DNA of 15,491 bases from an uncultured Eubacteriales bacterium (GCA_900550775.1 URTH01000025.1:1-15491); one strand, 5' to 3'. Positions 1 through 7,412 are shown, counted from the first letter of the stretch. Notes: a model not told the origin generated them from the sequence alone. Made by a program: numbers and translations.

Positions 1-132
1 CGCCGCAGACAAAGCAGCGGCTATGTACCGAAATCGGAAGTTCCGCATAGAATGGCAGTGAGAGAAAGGATGTCTTTTTGGCAGATGTCTGCCAAAGAGG
101 CCGGACAGCCATATCTGTTCGTTCATGTCTGA
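1..132 (+). other. Window-edge tail of an upstream gene, frame uncertain
   Basis: Two plus-strand frames enter from the left edge without a visible start. One runs to a TGA at 59-61, giving a 19-residue basic tail ending in RIEWQ. The other runs to a TGA at 130-132, giving 43 residues ending in LFVHV. The first is the more natural gene end because a good ribosome site (AGAAAGG, 63-69) follows its stop. Neither tail matches a family I recognise. In many Firmicutes alanine racemase or a CopG/MazE-type antitoxin precedes mazF, but neither tail resembles the ends of those proteins as I recall them. Confidence 0.25.
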
Positions 133-158
133 ATCTTATCTGGCGGAGCGTGAAACAG

Positions 159-503
159 TTGATAGTAAAAAGAGGAGATATTTATTATGCGGATTTAAGC
201 CCGGTTGTCGGGTCGGAGCAAGGCGGCGTACGGCCGGTGCTGATTATTCAGAACGACGTCGGAAACCGTTACAGCCCCACTGTGATTGCAACGGCGATTA
301 CCTCACAGATTAACAAAGCCAAGATGCCGACCCATATCGAGATCGGCGCCGGCGGCTTTGGACTGTCCAGGGATTCGGTGGTGCTGGCAGAGCAGATACG
401 TACCATCGACAAACGGCGGCTGCGGGAAAAAATCGGGCATCTGGATGAAAACTTGATGGACAAGGTCAATGAGGCACTGGAGATTTCCTTCGGTCTGTCC
501 TAG
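159..503 (+). CDS. mazF: MazF/EndoA-type mRNA interferase toxin
   Basis: This is a 114-residue cytoplasmic endoribonuclease of the MazF/PemK family, the toxin half of a type II toxin-antitoxin pair that cuts single-stranded mRNA at short specific sites. The N-terminus ([15 protein letters not shown]) and the following [15 protein letters not shown] block are very close to Bacillus subtilis EndoA. The two residues known to be catalytic there fall at the same numbers here, Arg25 (in GGVRPV) and Thr48 (in TAITSQ). I chose the TTG at 159 because family similarity begins exactly there and a GGCGGAG site lies at 142-148. An in-frame TTG at 78 with a better ribosome site (AGAAAGG, 63-69) would add 27 residues that look unlike the family. 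No antitoxin gene is visible in the 158 bases upstream. A short hairpin without a U-run follows the gene. Confidence 0.9.
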   Translation: MIVKRGDIYYADLSPVVGSEQGGVRPVLIIQNDVGNRYSPTVIATAITSQINKAKMPTHIEIGAGGFGLSRDSVVLAEQIRTIDKRRLREKIGHLDENLMDKVNEALEISFGLS

Positions 504-510
504 ACGAATA

Positions 511-530
511 CGGGCGGTATTATCTGCCCG
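511..530 (+). other. Small GC hairpin after mazF
   Basis: CGGGCGG and CTGCCCG can form a 7-bp stem with one G-U pair around a 6-base loop, 8 bases after the mazF stop. There is no U-run after it, so it is not a typical intrinsic terminator. It may protect the 3' end of the message or mean nothing. Confidence 0.3.
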
Positions 531-599
531 AAAAGGTAAAAATGCAGCGTCTTTGACAGACCATCGATTCAAAAAACCAAGGCGGAAAGGATGAGAAAC

Positions 600-1082
600 A
601 TGAAAAACAAAACCAAAATCGCAAAGATCGGATTGATCCTCGGTGTTTGCCTTGCACTCACCGGCGGCATGATGGCGGCTTTTTCTGAGCCGGGCGGAAC
701 CGATGACCCCGTTGTCACCAAAAGCTATATTGTCGATAAGGTGATTCCGGAGATCAAGGCTTATGTGGACGAACGTTTTGGCATTGCTGCCTCGGAGGGG
801 GTCGTGACGGCGCGCCCGGACAGCTTTACGGTCGTGAATGTTTCTGCCGGGCATAAGGTGATTTGTGAGGCAGGAACCGAACTGATTCTGCGTATGGGCA
901 AGGGAACCATCATTGCCACCCAAAAGGGCGGACTTGCCGATACCACAATCGGGTATGACCTGCCGGACGGCACCGAGATGCCCTCAAACCATAATCTGGT
1001 GGTACCGGTTGCAGACGGCCGCGGTTTTTTGGCAAACAGTGATGTGATTGTGTTGGTAAAGGGCGGGTATACCGTTCAGTAG
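600..1082 (+). CDS. Secreted or membrane-anchored protein of unknown function
   Basis: The product has 160 residues. Residues 1-9 are basic, residues about 10-28 form a hydrophobic segment, and a polar EPGG stretch follows, so a signal peptide or N-terminal anchor is likely. Next come a DDPVVTKSYI segment and an amphipathic stretch (about 42-60), then a beta-rich domain (about 75-160) with an AGTELILRMGKGT block, a GGLADTTIGYDL block and a final PVADGRGF / VIVLVKGGY block. From memory this matches a widespread uncharacterised family of exported Firmicutes proteins that share the DDPxVTKSY start and a GTE-I-LR-G core; no function is known to me. I chose the ATG at 600, not 591, because the GGAAAGG site at 584-590 abuts 591 but sits 9 bases from 600. 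No convincing promoter lies directly upstream. Confidence 0.75.
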   Translation: MKNKTKIAKIGLILGVCLALTGGMMAAFSEPGGTDDPVVTKSYIVDKVIPEIKAYVDERFGIAASEGVVTARPDSFTVVNVSAGHKVICEAGTELILRMGKGTIIATQKGGLADTTIGYDLPDGTEMPSNHNLVVPVADGRGFLANSDVIVLVKGGYTVQ

Positions 1083-1146
1083 CTGCAAATGGAGAGGTTT
1101 TTGGGGGTTGTCTTTGCCGGACGGGCGAAATGGCGAACGGATTTTG

Positions 1147-1171
1147 GTTTGCCGCTTCGGCGGCCGCAAAC
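1147..1171 (+). other. Hairpin with UUCG loop between secreted protein and HAD gene
   Basis: GTTTGC and GCAAAC pair across an inner CGC-UUCG-GCG tetraloop hairpin, with three bases (GCC) bulged on the 3' side. The sequence after it is CCCCTCTTTT, not a clean U-run, so terminator function is uncertain. The rest of the 1083-1270 gap shows only a weak promoter-like pair (TTGTCA at 1186-1191 and CATTAT at 1209-1214). Confidence 0.35.
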
Positions 1172-1270
1172 GATAATCCCCTCTTTTGTCATACCAGGGT
1201 CAGAAAGGCATTATTTCGGCGTCGGCGGTGTGCGGCAGCCGGCTTTTCGGCCAAGGAGAGGAGGCATCTC

Positions 1271-1927
1271 ATGAAACGGGCAGCAATCTTTGACCTGGAC
1301 GGAACATTGGTGGATTCGATGTGGGTCTGGGACTTTTTGATGATTGATTTTTTAAAGCGATACGGCTTGGACGCGCCGCCGCATGTCCGCAAAGAGGTGA
1401 CGCATATGAGCCTGGTGCAAAGCTCGGTCTATGTGCAGCAATATTTTCAACTGCCCATGACGGCAGAAGAGATCCGCGGCGAGTGGCGGGATATGGTCTA
1501 CACCGCCTACGCCGAAAAGATTCATTTAAAAAAGGGTGCGAAGGCATATCTTGAAAGGCTGAAAGAGGAGGGTGTTAAAATCGGTCTTGCGACCTCCTGC
1601 GACAGTACGCTCTGCGAGGCGTGCCTTATCAAGAACCGGATTAAGCCGTATTTTGACGCAATCACCTATGCCGATGAGGTCGGCGTCGGGAAAAAGAGCC
1701 CCGATATCTACATAGAATGCTTAAAAAGACTCGGCTGTGCACCGCAGGACGCCGTGTTGTTTGAGGATATTTTGACCGCACTGCGCACCGGGAAATCCAT
1801 CGGCATGAAAACCGTTGCGGTAGAGGACGCACGCGCCGCGGCGGAGCGGGATCAGCTGATGAAGGAGGCGGATTGGTATATCCGCGATTTTGAGGAACTG
1901 ATTAAGGCAAACGAGAAGATCTTTTAG
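1271..1927 (+). CDS. HAD-superfamily phosphatase/phosphomutase-like hydrolase
   Basis: The protein has 218 residues with all four haloacid dehalogenase motifs in order. Motif I is FDLDGT (nucleophile Asp8, general acid Asp10), motif II is LATS (Thr108/Ser109), motif III is the lysine in GVGKKSPDIY (about 141-142), and motif IV is LFEDI (Glu165-Asp166). The helical insert at about residues 15-90 between motif I and the core is the C1 cap typical of the beta-phosphoglucomutase/phosphoglycolate phosphatase group. The substrate is probably a small sugar phosphate or other phosphorylated metabolite but cannot be named. The ATG at 1271 is preceded by AAGGAGAGGAGG (about 1252-1263), a very strong ribosome site, and the catalytic motif sits where it should near the N-terminus. 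It lies 15 bases upstream of mutY and is probably co-transcribed with it. Confidence 0.85.
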   Translation: MKRAAIFDLDGTLVDSMWVWDFLMIDFLKRYGLDAPPHVRKEVTHMSLVQSSVYVQQYFQLPMTAEEIRGEWRDMVYTAYAEKIHLKKGAKAYLERLKEEGVKIGLATSCDSTLCEACLIKNRIKPYFDAITYADEVGVGKKSPDIYIECLKRLGCAPQDAVLFEDILTALRTGKSIGMKTVAVEDARAAAERDQLMKEADWYIRDFEELIKANEKIF

Positions 1928-1942
1928 AGAGGAAAAGCAACG

Positions 1943-2992
1943 ATGGAACTTACCAAAAAGCTGCCGGAAAAATTGCTGCGCTGGTACGACAGCGGCCATC
2001 GCAGCCTGCCCTGGCGGGATCAGCCGATCCCCTACTACGTCTGGGTTTCGGAAATCATGCTGCAGCAAACCCGTGTCGAGGCGGTAAGACCGTATTTTGA
2101 CCGGTTTATTGCCGCGCTGCCGGACGTGTTTGCGCTGGCGAATGCCAAGGAGGAGACTTTGCTGAAGCTGTGGGAGGGGCTGGGCTATTACCGCCGTGTC
2201 CATTATTTGCAGCGCGCCGCCAAAGAGGTGGTTGACCGCTACGGCGGTGTGATACCGTCTGCCTACGAGCAGCTGCGCGCCCTGCCGGGAATCGGCGATT
2301 ATACGGCCGGTGCGATTGCGTCCATTGCGTACGGCGCACCGCGCGCGGCGGTAGACGGCAATGTCCTTCGCGTGATTACGCGTCTTTGCGGCGATTTTCG
2401 CGATATAGGCAGCCTTTCGGTAAAACGGGAGATCACCGCCGCCTTAGAACAGGTCTATCCGATTGGCCGCTGCGGCGACTTTACCCAAAGCCTGATGGAG
2501 CTGGGGGCAACGGTTTGCCTGCCGAACGGGGCGCCCCATTGCAGAGAATGTCCGCTGCATGAGGATTGTATCGCGTATCTGCAAAACTGTGCGGACGAGC
2601 TGCCGGTTAAAAAGCCCAAAAAGGAGCGGCAGGTTTTTTCTTATCTGGTTTTGATTTTAAAGAGAGACGGCAAAATCGCAATCCGAAAGCGCACGGCCGA
2701 GGGGCTTTTGCACCGCCTTTGGGAGCTGCCGAACCGTGCGGATATCGAGGGCACGGCGGCCGCAAAGACATATGCCGAGGAGCTTGGCGTGATGCCGAAA
2801 TCGGTGCAGTGCGGCAGAAGTGCCAAACATATCTTTACCCATGTGGAATGGAGGATGACCTCTTATATTGTCACGTGCGGCGCGACAGGGGATAAGTCGC
2901 TCTGCTGGGTTACGCCCAAAGAACTGGAGGAAAACTACGGGCTTCCGTCCGCGTTTCGGCATTTTTCTGCGGCATGGCAGGAAAAAGATTGA
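1943..2992 (+). CDS. mutY: Adenine DNA glycosylase MutY
   Basis: The 349-residue product removes adenine mispaired with 8-oxoguanine or guanine in base excision repair. In order: catalytic Glu37 in VSEIMLQQTRV, helix-hairpin-helix LPGIGDYTAGAI (114-125), catalytic Asp138 in AVDGNVLRV, and a [4Fe-4S] ligand set at Cys192, Cys200, Cys203 and Cys209. The first cysteine gap is seven residues, where E. coli and B. subtilis MutY have six; I recall this as common in Clostridia. The NUDIX-like C-terminal domain (about 230-349), which reads the oxidised guanine, has the FTHVEWRM segment (about 296-303). Length is normal. The start has AGAGGAAA about 9 bases upstream and the gene follows the HAD gene closely. 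Its end lies 21 bases before an independent promoter. Confidence 0.95.
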   Translation: MELTKKLPEKLLRWYDSGHRSLPWRDQPIPYYVWVSEIMLQQTRVEAVRPYFDRFIAALPDVFALANAKEETLLKLWEGLGYYRRVHYLQRAAKEVVDRYGGVIPSAYEQLRALPGIGDYTAGAIASIAYGAPRAAVDGNVLRVITRLCGDFRDIGSLSVKREITAALEQVYPIGRCGDFTQSLMELGATVCLPNGAPHCRECPLHEDCIAYLQNCADELPVKKPKKERQVFSYLVLILKRDGKIAIRKRTAEGLLHRLWELPNRADIEGTAAAKTYAEELGVMPKSVQCGRSAKHIFTHVEWRMTSYIVTCGATGDKSLCWVTPKELEENYGLPSAFRHFSAAWQEKD

Positions 2993-3013
2993 ATTTTGTC
3001 TGACGGTCGCGGC

Positions 3014-3042
3014 TTGACAAACAGAGAAATATCGTTTATAAT
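3014..3042 (+). promoter_or_regulatory. Consensus sigma-A promoter of the small 3083-3334 gene
   Basis: TTGACA at 3014-3019 and TATAAT at 3037-3042 are separated by exactly 17 bases, a perfect vegetative promoter. It lies just after mutY and should start transcription near 3049. Confidence 0.9.
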
Positions 3043-3062
3043 GTTACAGAAATGTTACAAAA
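3041..3062 (+). repeat. Tandem 11-base direct repeat over the start site, possible operator
   Basis: ATGTTACAGAA (3041-3051) is followed directly by ATGTTACAAAA (3052-3062), matching at 10 of 11 positions. The pair overlaps the end of the -10 box and the expected transcription start, where a bound protein would repress. An 11-base direct-repeat period with a TTACA core resembles sites of OmpR/PhoB-type response regulators; each GTTACA fits five of six positions of the B. subtilis PhoP hexamer TT(A/T/C)ACA. Confidence 0.45.
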
Positions 3063-3082
3063 CGATGGTGAGGGTGAGGCCG

Positions 3083-3334
3083 ATGCAGAACAATCAAACC
3101 AAGCAGCAGGGACAGGAGAGCCTGGCAGCGCTCTGCCAAGAGGTTGAAACGCTGGAAAACGGAACCATGATTGCAATTGAGGATTTGGAAAAAAGACTGG
3201 ACGATGTTGCGGTGTCGCCCCTGTATGAGGCGGACGCGTGGATGTCCAGCTTAGAGACGGTAGAGGTTTATACCATGGAAAAACCGCCGAAATTAAAGGA
3301 TAGCGTGCGCAAAATAGCGCCGCAGGAGATGTAA
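3083..3334 (+). CDS. Small acidic protein, unrecognised
   Basis: The 83-residue product is hydrophilic, with no signal peptide or membrane segment. Residues about 12-42 are rich in Glu, Leu and Lys and are probably helical. Residues about 50-66 (EADAWMSSLETVEVYTM) are followed by a basic, proline-containing tail. I do not recognise the family. The ATG at 3083 is preferred because GGTGAGGG at 3067-3074 gives an 8-base spacing; an in-frame ATG at 3065 has no ribosome site. The gene stands alone between its own promoter and a strong terminator, which supports real expression. Confidence 0.6.
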   Translation: MQNNQTKQQGQESLAALCQEVETLENGTMIAIEDLEKRLDDVAVSPLYEADAWMSSLETVEVYTMEKPPKLKDSVRKIAPQEM

Positions 3335-3337
3335 AAA

Positions 3338-3370
3338 ATGAGGGATTCCGTGAGGAGTCCCTTATTTTTT
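3338..3370 (+). terminator. Strong intrinsic terminator after the small gene
   Basis: A 12-bp stem (3338-3349 with 3354-3365, two G-U pairs) closes a GTGA loop and runs into a stretch of T at 3365-3370. A-rich sequence on the 5' side would also give a U-run for transcripts from the other strand, though no gene converges here. Confidence 0.85.
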
Positions 3371-3437
3371 ATGGCTGCACAATTTTTTAAATATTTTCTC
3401 CTTTATTTTGTGCCGTTTCAAAATTTTGGCAAAAGAA

Positions 3438-3474
3438 ACGAAAAAAAGTCGAACGCCCGGCGTGCTTTTTTCGT
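3438..3474. repeat. Imperfect inverted repeat upstream of the pheS promoter
   Basis: ACGAAAAAAAG (3438-3448) and CTTTTTTCGT (3465-3474) are inverted copies apart from one extra A. Between them lies a second small palindrome, ACGCCCGGCGT (3453-3463). The inner stem followed by T6 looks like a weak terminator, and the whole lies 10 bases before the pheS -35 box. It could be a backup terminator or a protein site. The surrounding 3371-3483 stretch is AT-rich with no other gene. Confidence 0.4.
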
Positions 3475-3483
3475 GAATTTCCC

Positions 3484-3512
3484 TTGTCATATTCTAAAAT
3501 TTATGTTATGAT
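3484..3512 (+). promoter_or_regulatory. Promoter of pheS-pheT
   Basis: TTGTCA (3484-3489) and TATGAT (3507-3512) are 17 bases apart, each one base off consensus. The start site should be near 3519, giving a leader of only about 40 bases. That leaves no room for a T-box riboswitch, the usual control of pheST in many Firmicutes. The leader holds a 5-bp hairpin (3530-3543, CCGGC/GCCGG) just before the ribosome site. Confidence 0.8.
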
Positions 3513-3556
3513 AGACCCAAATGACGAAACCGGCCTTTGCCGGATGGAGGGTTCAG

Positions 3557-4579
3557 ATGATGAAAGAACAGTTAAAAGCAATATCCGGCGCGGCCGCAGA
3601 TGCGCTCCGCCGGGCGGATAAATTGGAGAAGTTGGAGGAACTTCGGATTCAGTTTCTTGGGAAAAAGGGTGAGCTTACCGCTGTCATGAAAGGGATGGGT
3701 AAGCTGTCTGCGGAGGAACGCCCGGTCATCGGCCAGCTTGCCAATGAGGTGCGCAGCCGGATTGAACAGGCGCTGGAGGAAAAAAAGAGCGCCCTGGAGG
3801 CCGAGGTGCAAAACGCCAAAATGAAGCGTGAACGTCTTGACGTTACCATGCCGGGACGCCGCGGTGCAGAGGGCGGCAAGCATCCGCTCCTTACCGTGCT
3901 GGACGATTTAAAGGATATCTTTATCGGCATGGGATTTACCATTGCGGAAGGCCCTGAGGTGGAACTGGATTACTATAACTTTGAGGCGCTCAATATCCCC
4001 AAGGATCACCCTGCGCGTGATACCCAGGACACCTTTTATATCAACGAAAACCTGGTTCTGCGTTCGCAGACTTCGCCGGTGCAGGTGCGCACCATGGAAA
4101 ACCAAAAGCCGCCGATTCGGATTATTGCACCCGGACGGGTTTACCGCAGCGATGCGGTGGACGCAACCCATTCGCCGGTGTTCCATCAGGTAGAGGGTCT
4201 GGTTGTGGATAAGGGAATCACCATGGCGGACTTAAAAGGTACGCTGGAGATTTTTGTCAAAAAACTCTACGGCGAGGAAACGCGCCTGCGTTTTCGGCCG
4301 CACCACTTCCCGTTTACCGAGCCGAGCGCCGAGGTGGATATTTCCTGCTTTAACTGTGGCGGCGAGGGCTGCCGTGTCTGCAAGGGCGAGGGCTGGATTG
4401 AGATTTTGGGCTGCGGTATGGTACATCCGAGAGTCCTTCAAAACTGCGGCATCGACCCGGAAGAATATTCCGGATTTGCGTTTGGGATCGGACTGGAGCG
4501 TGTCGCAATGTTCCGCTATGACGTCGATGATATGCGAATGTTCTTTGAAAATGACGTTCGGTTTTTAAAGCAGTTTTAG
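3557..4579 (+). CDS. pheS: Phenylalanyl-tRNA synthetase alpha subunit
   Basis: The 340-residue catalytic subunit of the alpha2-beta2 enzyme charges tRNA-Phe with phenylalanine. Residues about 1-95 form the N-terminal coiled coil that binds tRNA, with the QFLGKKGEL segment near residue 32. The class II core follows: EGPEVE (131-136), motif 2 around [19 protein letters not shown] (193-211), and motif 3 [15 protein letters not shown] (306-320). Cysteines 264, 267, 272 and 275 form a compact C-x2-C-x4-C-x2-C group; I recall similar groups in other Firmicutes PheS, and it may bind a metal. Start ATG 3557 (or 3560) has GGAGG at 3546-3550. An in-frame ATG at 3521 lies almost on the transcription start and would add 12 residues; the internal start is more likely. 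It forms an operon with pheT, 31 bases downstream. Confidence 0.97.
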   Translation: MMKEQLKAISGAAADALRRADKLEKLEELRIQFLGKKGELTAVMKGMGKLSAEERPVIGQLANEVRSRIEQALEEKKSALEAEVQNAKMKRERLDVTMPGRRGAEGGKHPLLTVLDDLKDIFIGMGFTIAEGPEVELDYYNFEALNIPKDHPARDTQDTFYINENLVLRSQTSPVQVRTMENQKPPIRIIAPGRVYRSDAVDATHSPVFHQVEGLVVDKGITMADLKGTLEIFVKKLYGEETRLRFRPHHFPFTEPSAEVDISCFNCGGEGCRVCKGEGWIEILGCGMVHPRVLQNCGIDPEEYSGFAFGIGLERVAMFRYDVDDMRMFFENDVRFLKQF

Positions 4580-4610
4580 CGGATACAAAAAGGAAAGGGT
4601 GAAATAGAGT

Positions 4611-6974
4611 ATGAAACTGCCATTGTCGTGGTTAAAAGATTATATGAATACAGACGGCATCGACGATAAGACCTATGCACACAAGATGACGATGTCCGGC
4701 TCTATTGTAGAGGGGATTGAAAACCCTGCGAAAGAAATTAAAAATGTGGTAACCGGCAAGATCTTAAAGATTGAGCCGCATCCCGATGCGGACAAACTGG
4801 TGGTATGCCAGGTTGACCTCGGTGAAGAGGAGCCGGTACAGATCGTAACCGGCGCACCGAATGTGGTTGAGGGCGCAATCATTCCCGTGGCAAAGCATAA
4901 GAGCACACTGCCCGGCGGTATCAAAATTACCCGCGGTAAGCTGCGCGGCGTGATGAGCAACGGCATGATGTGTTCGACCGATGAGCTTGGCATCTCGGAA
5001 GAGCGTGCAACCGGTATTTTGATTCTGCCAAGCGACACGCCGGTCGGCGCCGATATTACCGAGGTGCTGGGTCTTAACGAAAGCGTTGCGGAATTTGAAA
5101 TTACGTCGAACCGGCCGGATTGTATGAGCATCATCGGCCTTGCCAGAGAGACGGCGGCAACCTTTGACCGCCCGTTTCAGATTCCGGAGGTCAGCGTTAA
5201 GGAATGCGGCGGCGATGTGCATGACTATGCCGAGGTCGCAATTGAAAACCCAGAGCTTTGCTCCCGTTTTGTCGGCCGCGTTGTAAAGAATGTCAAGATC
5301 GGCCCCTCGCCGGAATGGATGCAGAAGCGGCTGAAGGCCTGCGGAATCCGCGCCATCAACAACGTGGTGGATGTCACCAACTACGTGATGCTGGAATACG
5401 GCCAGCCCATGCATGCCTATGACTTAAACCATGTAGAGGGTCGGAAGATTATTGTGCGAAACGCCAGAGAGGGCGAGCGGCTGGAGACACTGGACGAGCA
5501 GCCGAGAACATTAAACGCGGCGATGATCGCCATCAGCGATACGAAACGCGCGATCGGCGTTGCCGGCGTGATGGGCGGTGCCAATTCTGAGGTAACCGAC
5601 GACACGACCGAGGTTCTGTTTGAGTCCGCGACCTTCCAGGCGGTTGCGGTGCGGCGCGGCGCCAAGGCGCTGGGCATGCGCACCGATGCGTCCGCATTGT
5701 TTGAAAAGGGACTGGACAGCGAAAACTGTCTCCCGGCGATTAACCGTGCCTGCCAGCTGATGGCGGATATGGGCGCCGGTGAGGTTGTCAGCGGCATGAT
5801 TGATCTTTATCCCGTGAAGAAGGCGCCGCATGTGCTGCCCTTTGAGCCGGAGAAGATGAACCGCTTTTTGGGGCTTTCCGTCCCGGAAGAGGAAATGATT
5901 GCGATTTTAAACCGTTTGGAATTCCGCGTTGCGGACGGTAAGGTATACATTCCGTCTTTCCGTGCCGATGTCGAGGGTATGGCGGACGTGGCAGAGGAAG
6001 TTGCGCGGATTTACGGATATGAAAAGATTCCGTCAACCATGATGCGCGGCGCGGTCAGCGTCGGCGGCAGAAACCGCAAGCAGCTTTTGGAGGATACGGT
6101 ACGCAGCCGCCTGACGGCCTCCGGCCTTTATGAGACGGTGACGTTCTCGTTTATTGACCCGAAGGAATATGACCTTTTGCGGATGGAGAAAGAGGATGCC
6201 AGACGCGATATGATTCGGATTTCCAATCCGCTGGGTGAGGAAAACAGCGTGATGCGTACCGATATGCTGTCCTCGGTGCTTAAAACGCTGCGGATTAACT
6301 ATAACCGCCGTAACCCCAAGGCCGGCATTTATGAACTCGGCACGGTGTATATCCCGCGTGAGGGTGAGCAGCTGCCGGAGGAGAAGCAGCAGATCGCGAT
6401 CGGTATGTACGGCGAATGCGATTTTTATGATTTAAAGGGGATTGCGGAGCAGCTGCTGGAGGCGGTCGGCATCGCAAAATATACCTTTAAGCCGGAGACA
6501 GAGGATCCCTCGTTCCATCCGGGACGCTGCGCGACAGTATGGGTGAAAGGCAGAAAGTTCGGTATCTTAGGTCAGGTGCATCCGCAGGCGGCAGCCAACT
6601 TTAAAATCGGCACCGAGGTTTATTGTGCGGTATTGGATTTCCCCGCCCTTCTGGAGTTTGCAACCGATGAAAAGCATTATCAGGCGTTGCCCAAGTTCCC
6701 GGCAACCGGCCGCGATATCGCGCTGATTCTGGATAAAACGGTTAATGTCGGCGAGATCGCCGGGGTGATCGAGGCGCACAAGGGCGACATTTTAAGAGAG
6801 TATGCCCTGTTTGATGTCTATGAGGGCGCGCAGGTCGGAGAAGGAAAGAAGAGCGTTGCGTATTCCTTAACCTTCCGCGCAGACGACCGCACCCTGACCG
6901 ACGGCGAGGTCAACCAGGTGATGGACAAAATCTTAGCAGAATTAAAGGAAAAGCTGCACGCAGAGCTTCGCTGA
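4611..6974 (+). CDS. pheT: Phenylalanyl-tRNA synthetase beta subunit
   Basis: The 787-residue subunit completes the enzyme made by pheS. Domains in order: an EMAP-like tRNA-binding OB fold (about 42-150; PHPDADKLVVCQV and SNGMMCSTDELG are typical), the B3/B4 editing domain that hydrolyses misloaded Tyr-tRNA (about 210-385), the B5 DNA-binding-like domain (about 400-472), the catalytic-like core (about 485-690) and the C-terminal ferredoxin-fold anticodon-binding domain (about 694-786, starting at PKFPATGRDIAL). Length is standard for bacterial PheT. The ATG at 4611 follows AAGGAAAGGGTG. Translation is independent but the 31-base gap to pheS implies one transcript. No terminator separates it from the broken IreB gene. 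Confidence 0.97.
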   Translation: MKLPLSWLKDYMNTDGIDDKTYAHKMTMSGSIVEGIENPAKEIKNVVTGKILKIEPHPDADKLVVCQVDLGEEEPVQIVTGAPNVVEGAIIPVAKHKSTLPGGIKITRGKLRGVMSNGMMCSTDELGISEERATGILILPSDTPVGADITEVLGLNESVAEFEITSNRPDCMSIIGLARETAATFDRPFQIPEVSVKECGGDVHDYAEVAIENPELCSRFVGRVVKNVKIGPSPEWMQKRLKACGIRAINNVVDVTNYVMLEYGQPMHAYDLNHVEGRKIIVRNAREGERLETLDEQPRTLNAAMIAISDTKRAIGVAGVMGGANSEVTDDTTEVLFESATFQAVAVRRGAKALGMRTDASALFEKGLDSENCLPAINRACQLMADMGAGEVVSGMIDLYPVKKAPHVLPFEPEKMNRFLGLSVPEEEMIAILNRLEFRVADGKVYIPSFRADVEGMADVAEEVARIYGYEKIPSTMMRGAVSVGGRNRKQLLEDTVRSRLTASGLYETVTFSFIDPKEYDLLRMEKEDARRDMIRISNPLGEENSVMRTDMLSSVLKTLRINYNRRNPKAGIYELGTVYIPREGEQLPEEKQQIAIGMYGECDFYDLKGIAEQLLEAVGIAKYTFKPETEDPSFHPGRCATVWVKGRKFGILGQVHPQAAANFKIGTEVYCAVLDFPALLEFATDEKHYQALPKFPATGRDIALILDKTVNVGEIAGVIEAHKGDILREYALFDVYEGAQVGEGKKSVAYSLTFRADDRTLTDGEVNQVMDKILAELKEKLHAELR

Positions 6975-7010
6975 GTTTGGCTTTGTGAAATAGAAGAAAG
7001 GATGGTCAGA

Positions 7011-7341
7011 ATGGAACACAACGATATGATGAATACCATGAAGTTTGACGTAAAAACCGAGCGCCCCATGGAACCGCGTGAGATTCTTTTAAAGGTGCAT
7101 GATGCTCTGGTGGAAAAGGGCTATAACCCCATCAACCAGATCGTGGGTTATATTCTCTCCGAGGACCCCACCTACATCACCAATCACAACAATGCCCGGA
7201 CCCTGATATATTCTGTCCGGCGATCCCTCCTATATCACTTCGTATCAGGGCGCAAGAAACCTGATCCGTAAGCTGGAGAGGGACGAAATACTAGAGGAAG
7301 TCATTACCTTTTACGTGACGCATAAGGACGAGAGGGCGTAG
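7011..7341 (+). pseudogene. IreB/UPF0297 family gene broken by a diverged internal duplication
   Basis: IreB-type proteins are small (about 80-90 residues) cytoplasmic regulators; in Enterococcus faecalis IreB is a substrate of the Ser/Thr kinase IreK. Reading from ATG 7011 (ribosome site GAAGAAAGG, 6993-7001) gives the family's N-terminal half with the hallmark [16 protein letters not shown], then [12 protein letters not shown]. After about 7206 the frame turns into an unrelated basic tail ending at a TAA (7269-7271). In the +1 frame, 7207-7341 encodes [17 protein letters not shown] and the family's usual ending ([14 protein letters not shown]). The YILSxDPxYIT segment therefore occurs twice, 58 bases apart, so copy two is out of frame and directly preceded in its frame by TGA (7204-7206). 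The copies match at 36 of 57 bases by my count, too diverged for a fresh duplication. As written the product is 86 residues with a wrong C-terminus. Confidence 0.8.
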
Positions 7342-7375
7342 AGGGACACGGCTTTCGTGTGCCGAAACGAAAAAT

Positions 7376-7412
7376 GGACTGTGAAAAGACGCTTTTTGCA
7401 GTCCTCTTTTTG
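7376..7412 (+). terminator. Intrinsic terminator after the IreB region
   Basis: GGACTG (7376-7381) pairs with CAGTCC (7399-7404). The stem continues through two G-U pairs into AAAAG/CTTTT around an ACG loop, and TCTTTTTG follows. It ends the pheST-IreB transcript. The 7342-7375 stretch before it has only a minor ACACG/CGTGT hairpin. Confidence 0.8.

Noticed and set aside
125..313. Small frame starting [10 protein letters not shown] as a possible antitoxin
   Set aside because: It overlaps mazF for most of its length in another frame and turns into arginine-rich sequence typical of a shadow frame.
553..558. TTGACA hexamer upstream of the secreted protein gene
   Set aside because: At 16-18 bases downstream there is no -10-like sequence, so it is not called as a promoter.
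303..923. Long open frame on the minus strand opposite mazF and the secreted protein
   Set aside because: It is antisense to two well-supported genes, has low-complexity composition and no family features.
3371..3556. T-box riboswitch for pheS-pheT
   Set aside because: The promoter at 3484-3512 leaves only about 40 bases of leader, and no T-box antiterminator motif (TGGnACCGCG) is present.
7149..7214. Programmed ribosomal hop or +1 frameshift to restore the IreB protein
   Set aside because: The repeated TATATTCT could serve as take-off and landing sites, but the skipped segment is itself family-like coding sequence, which fits a duplication or join better. There is also no visible stimulatory element.
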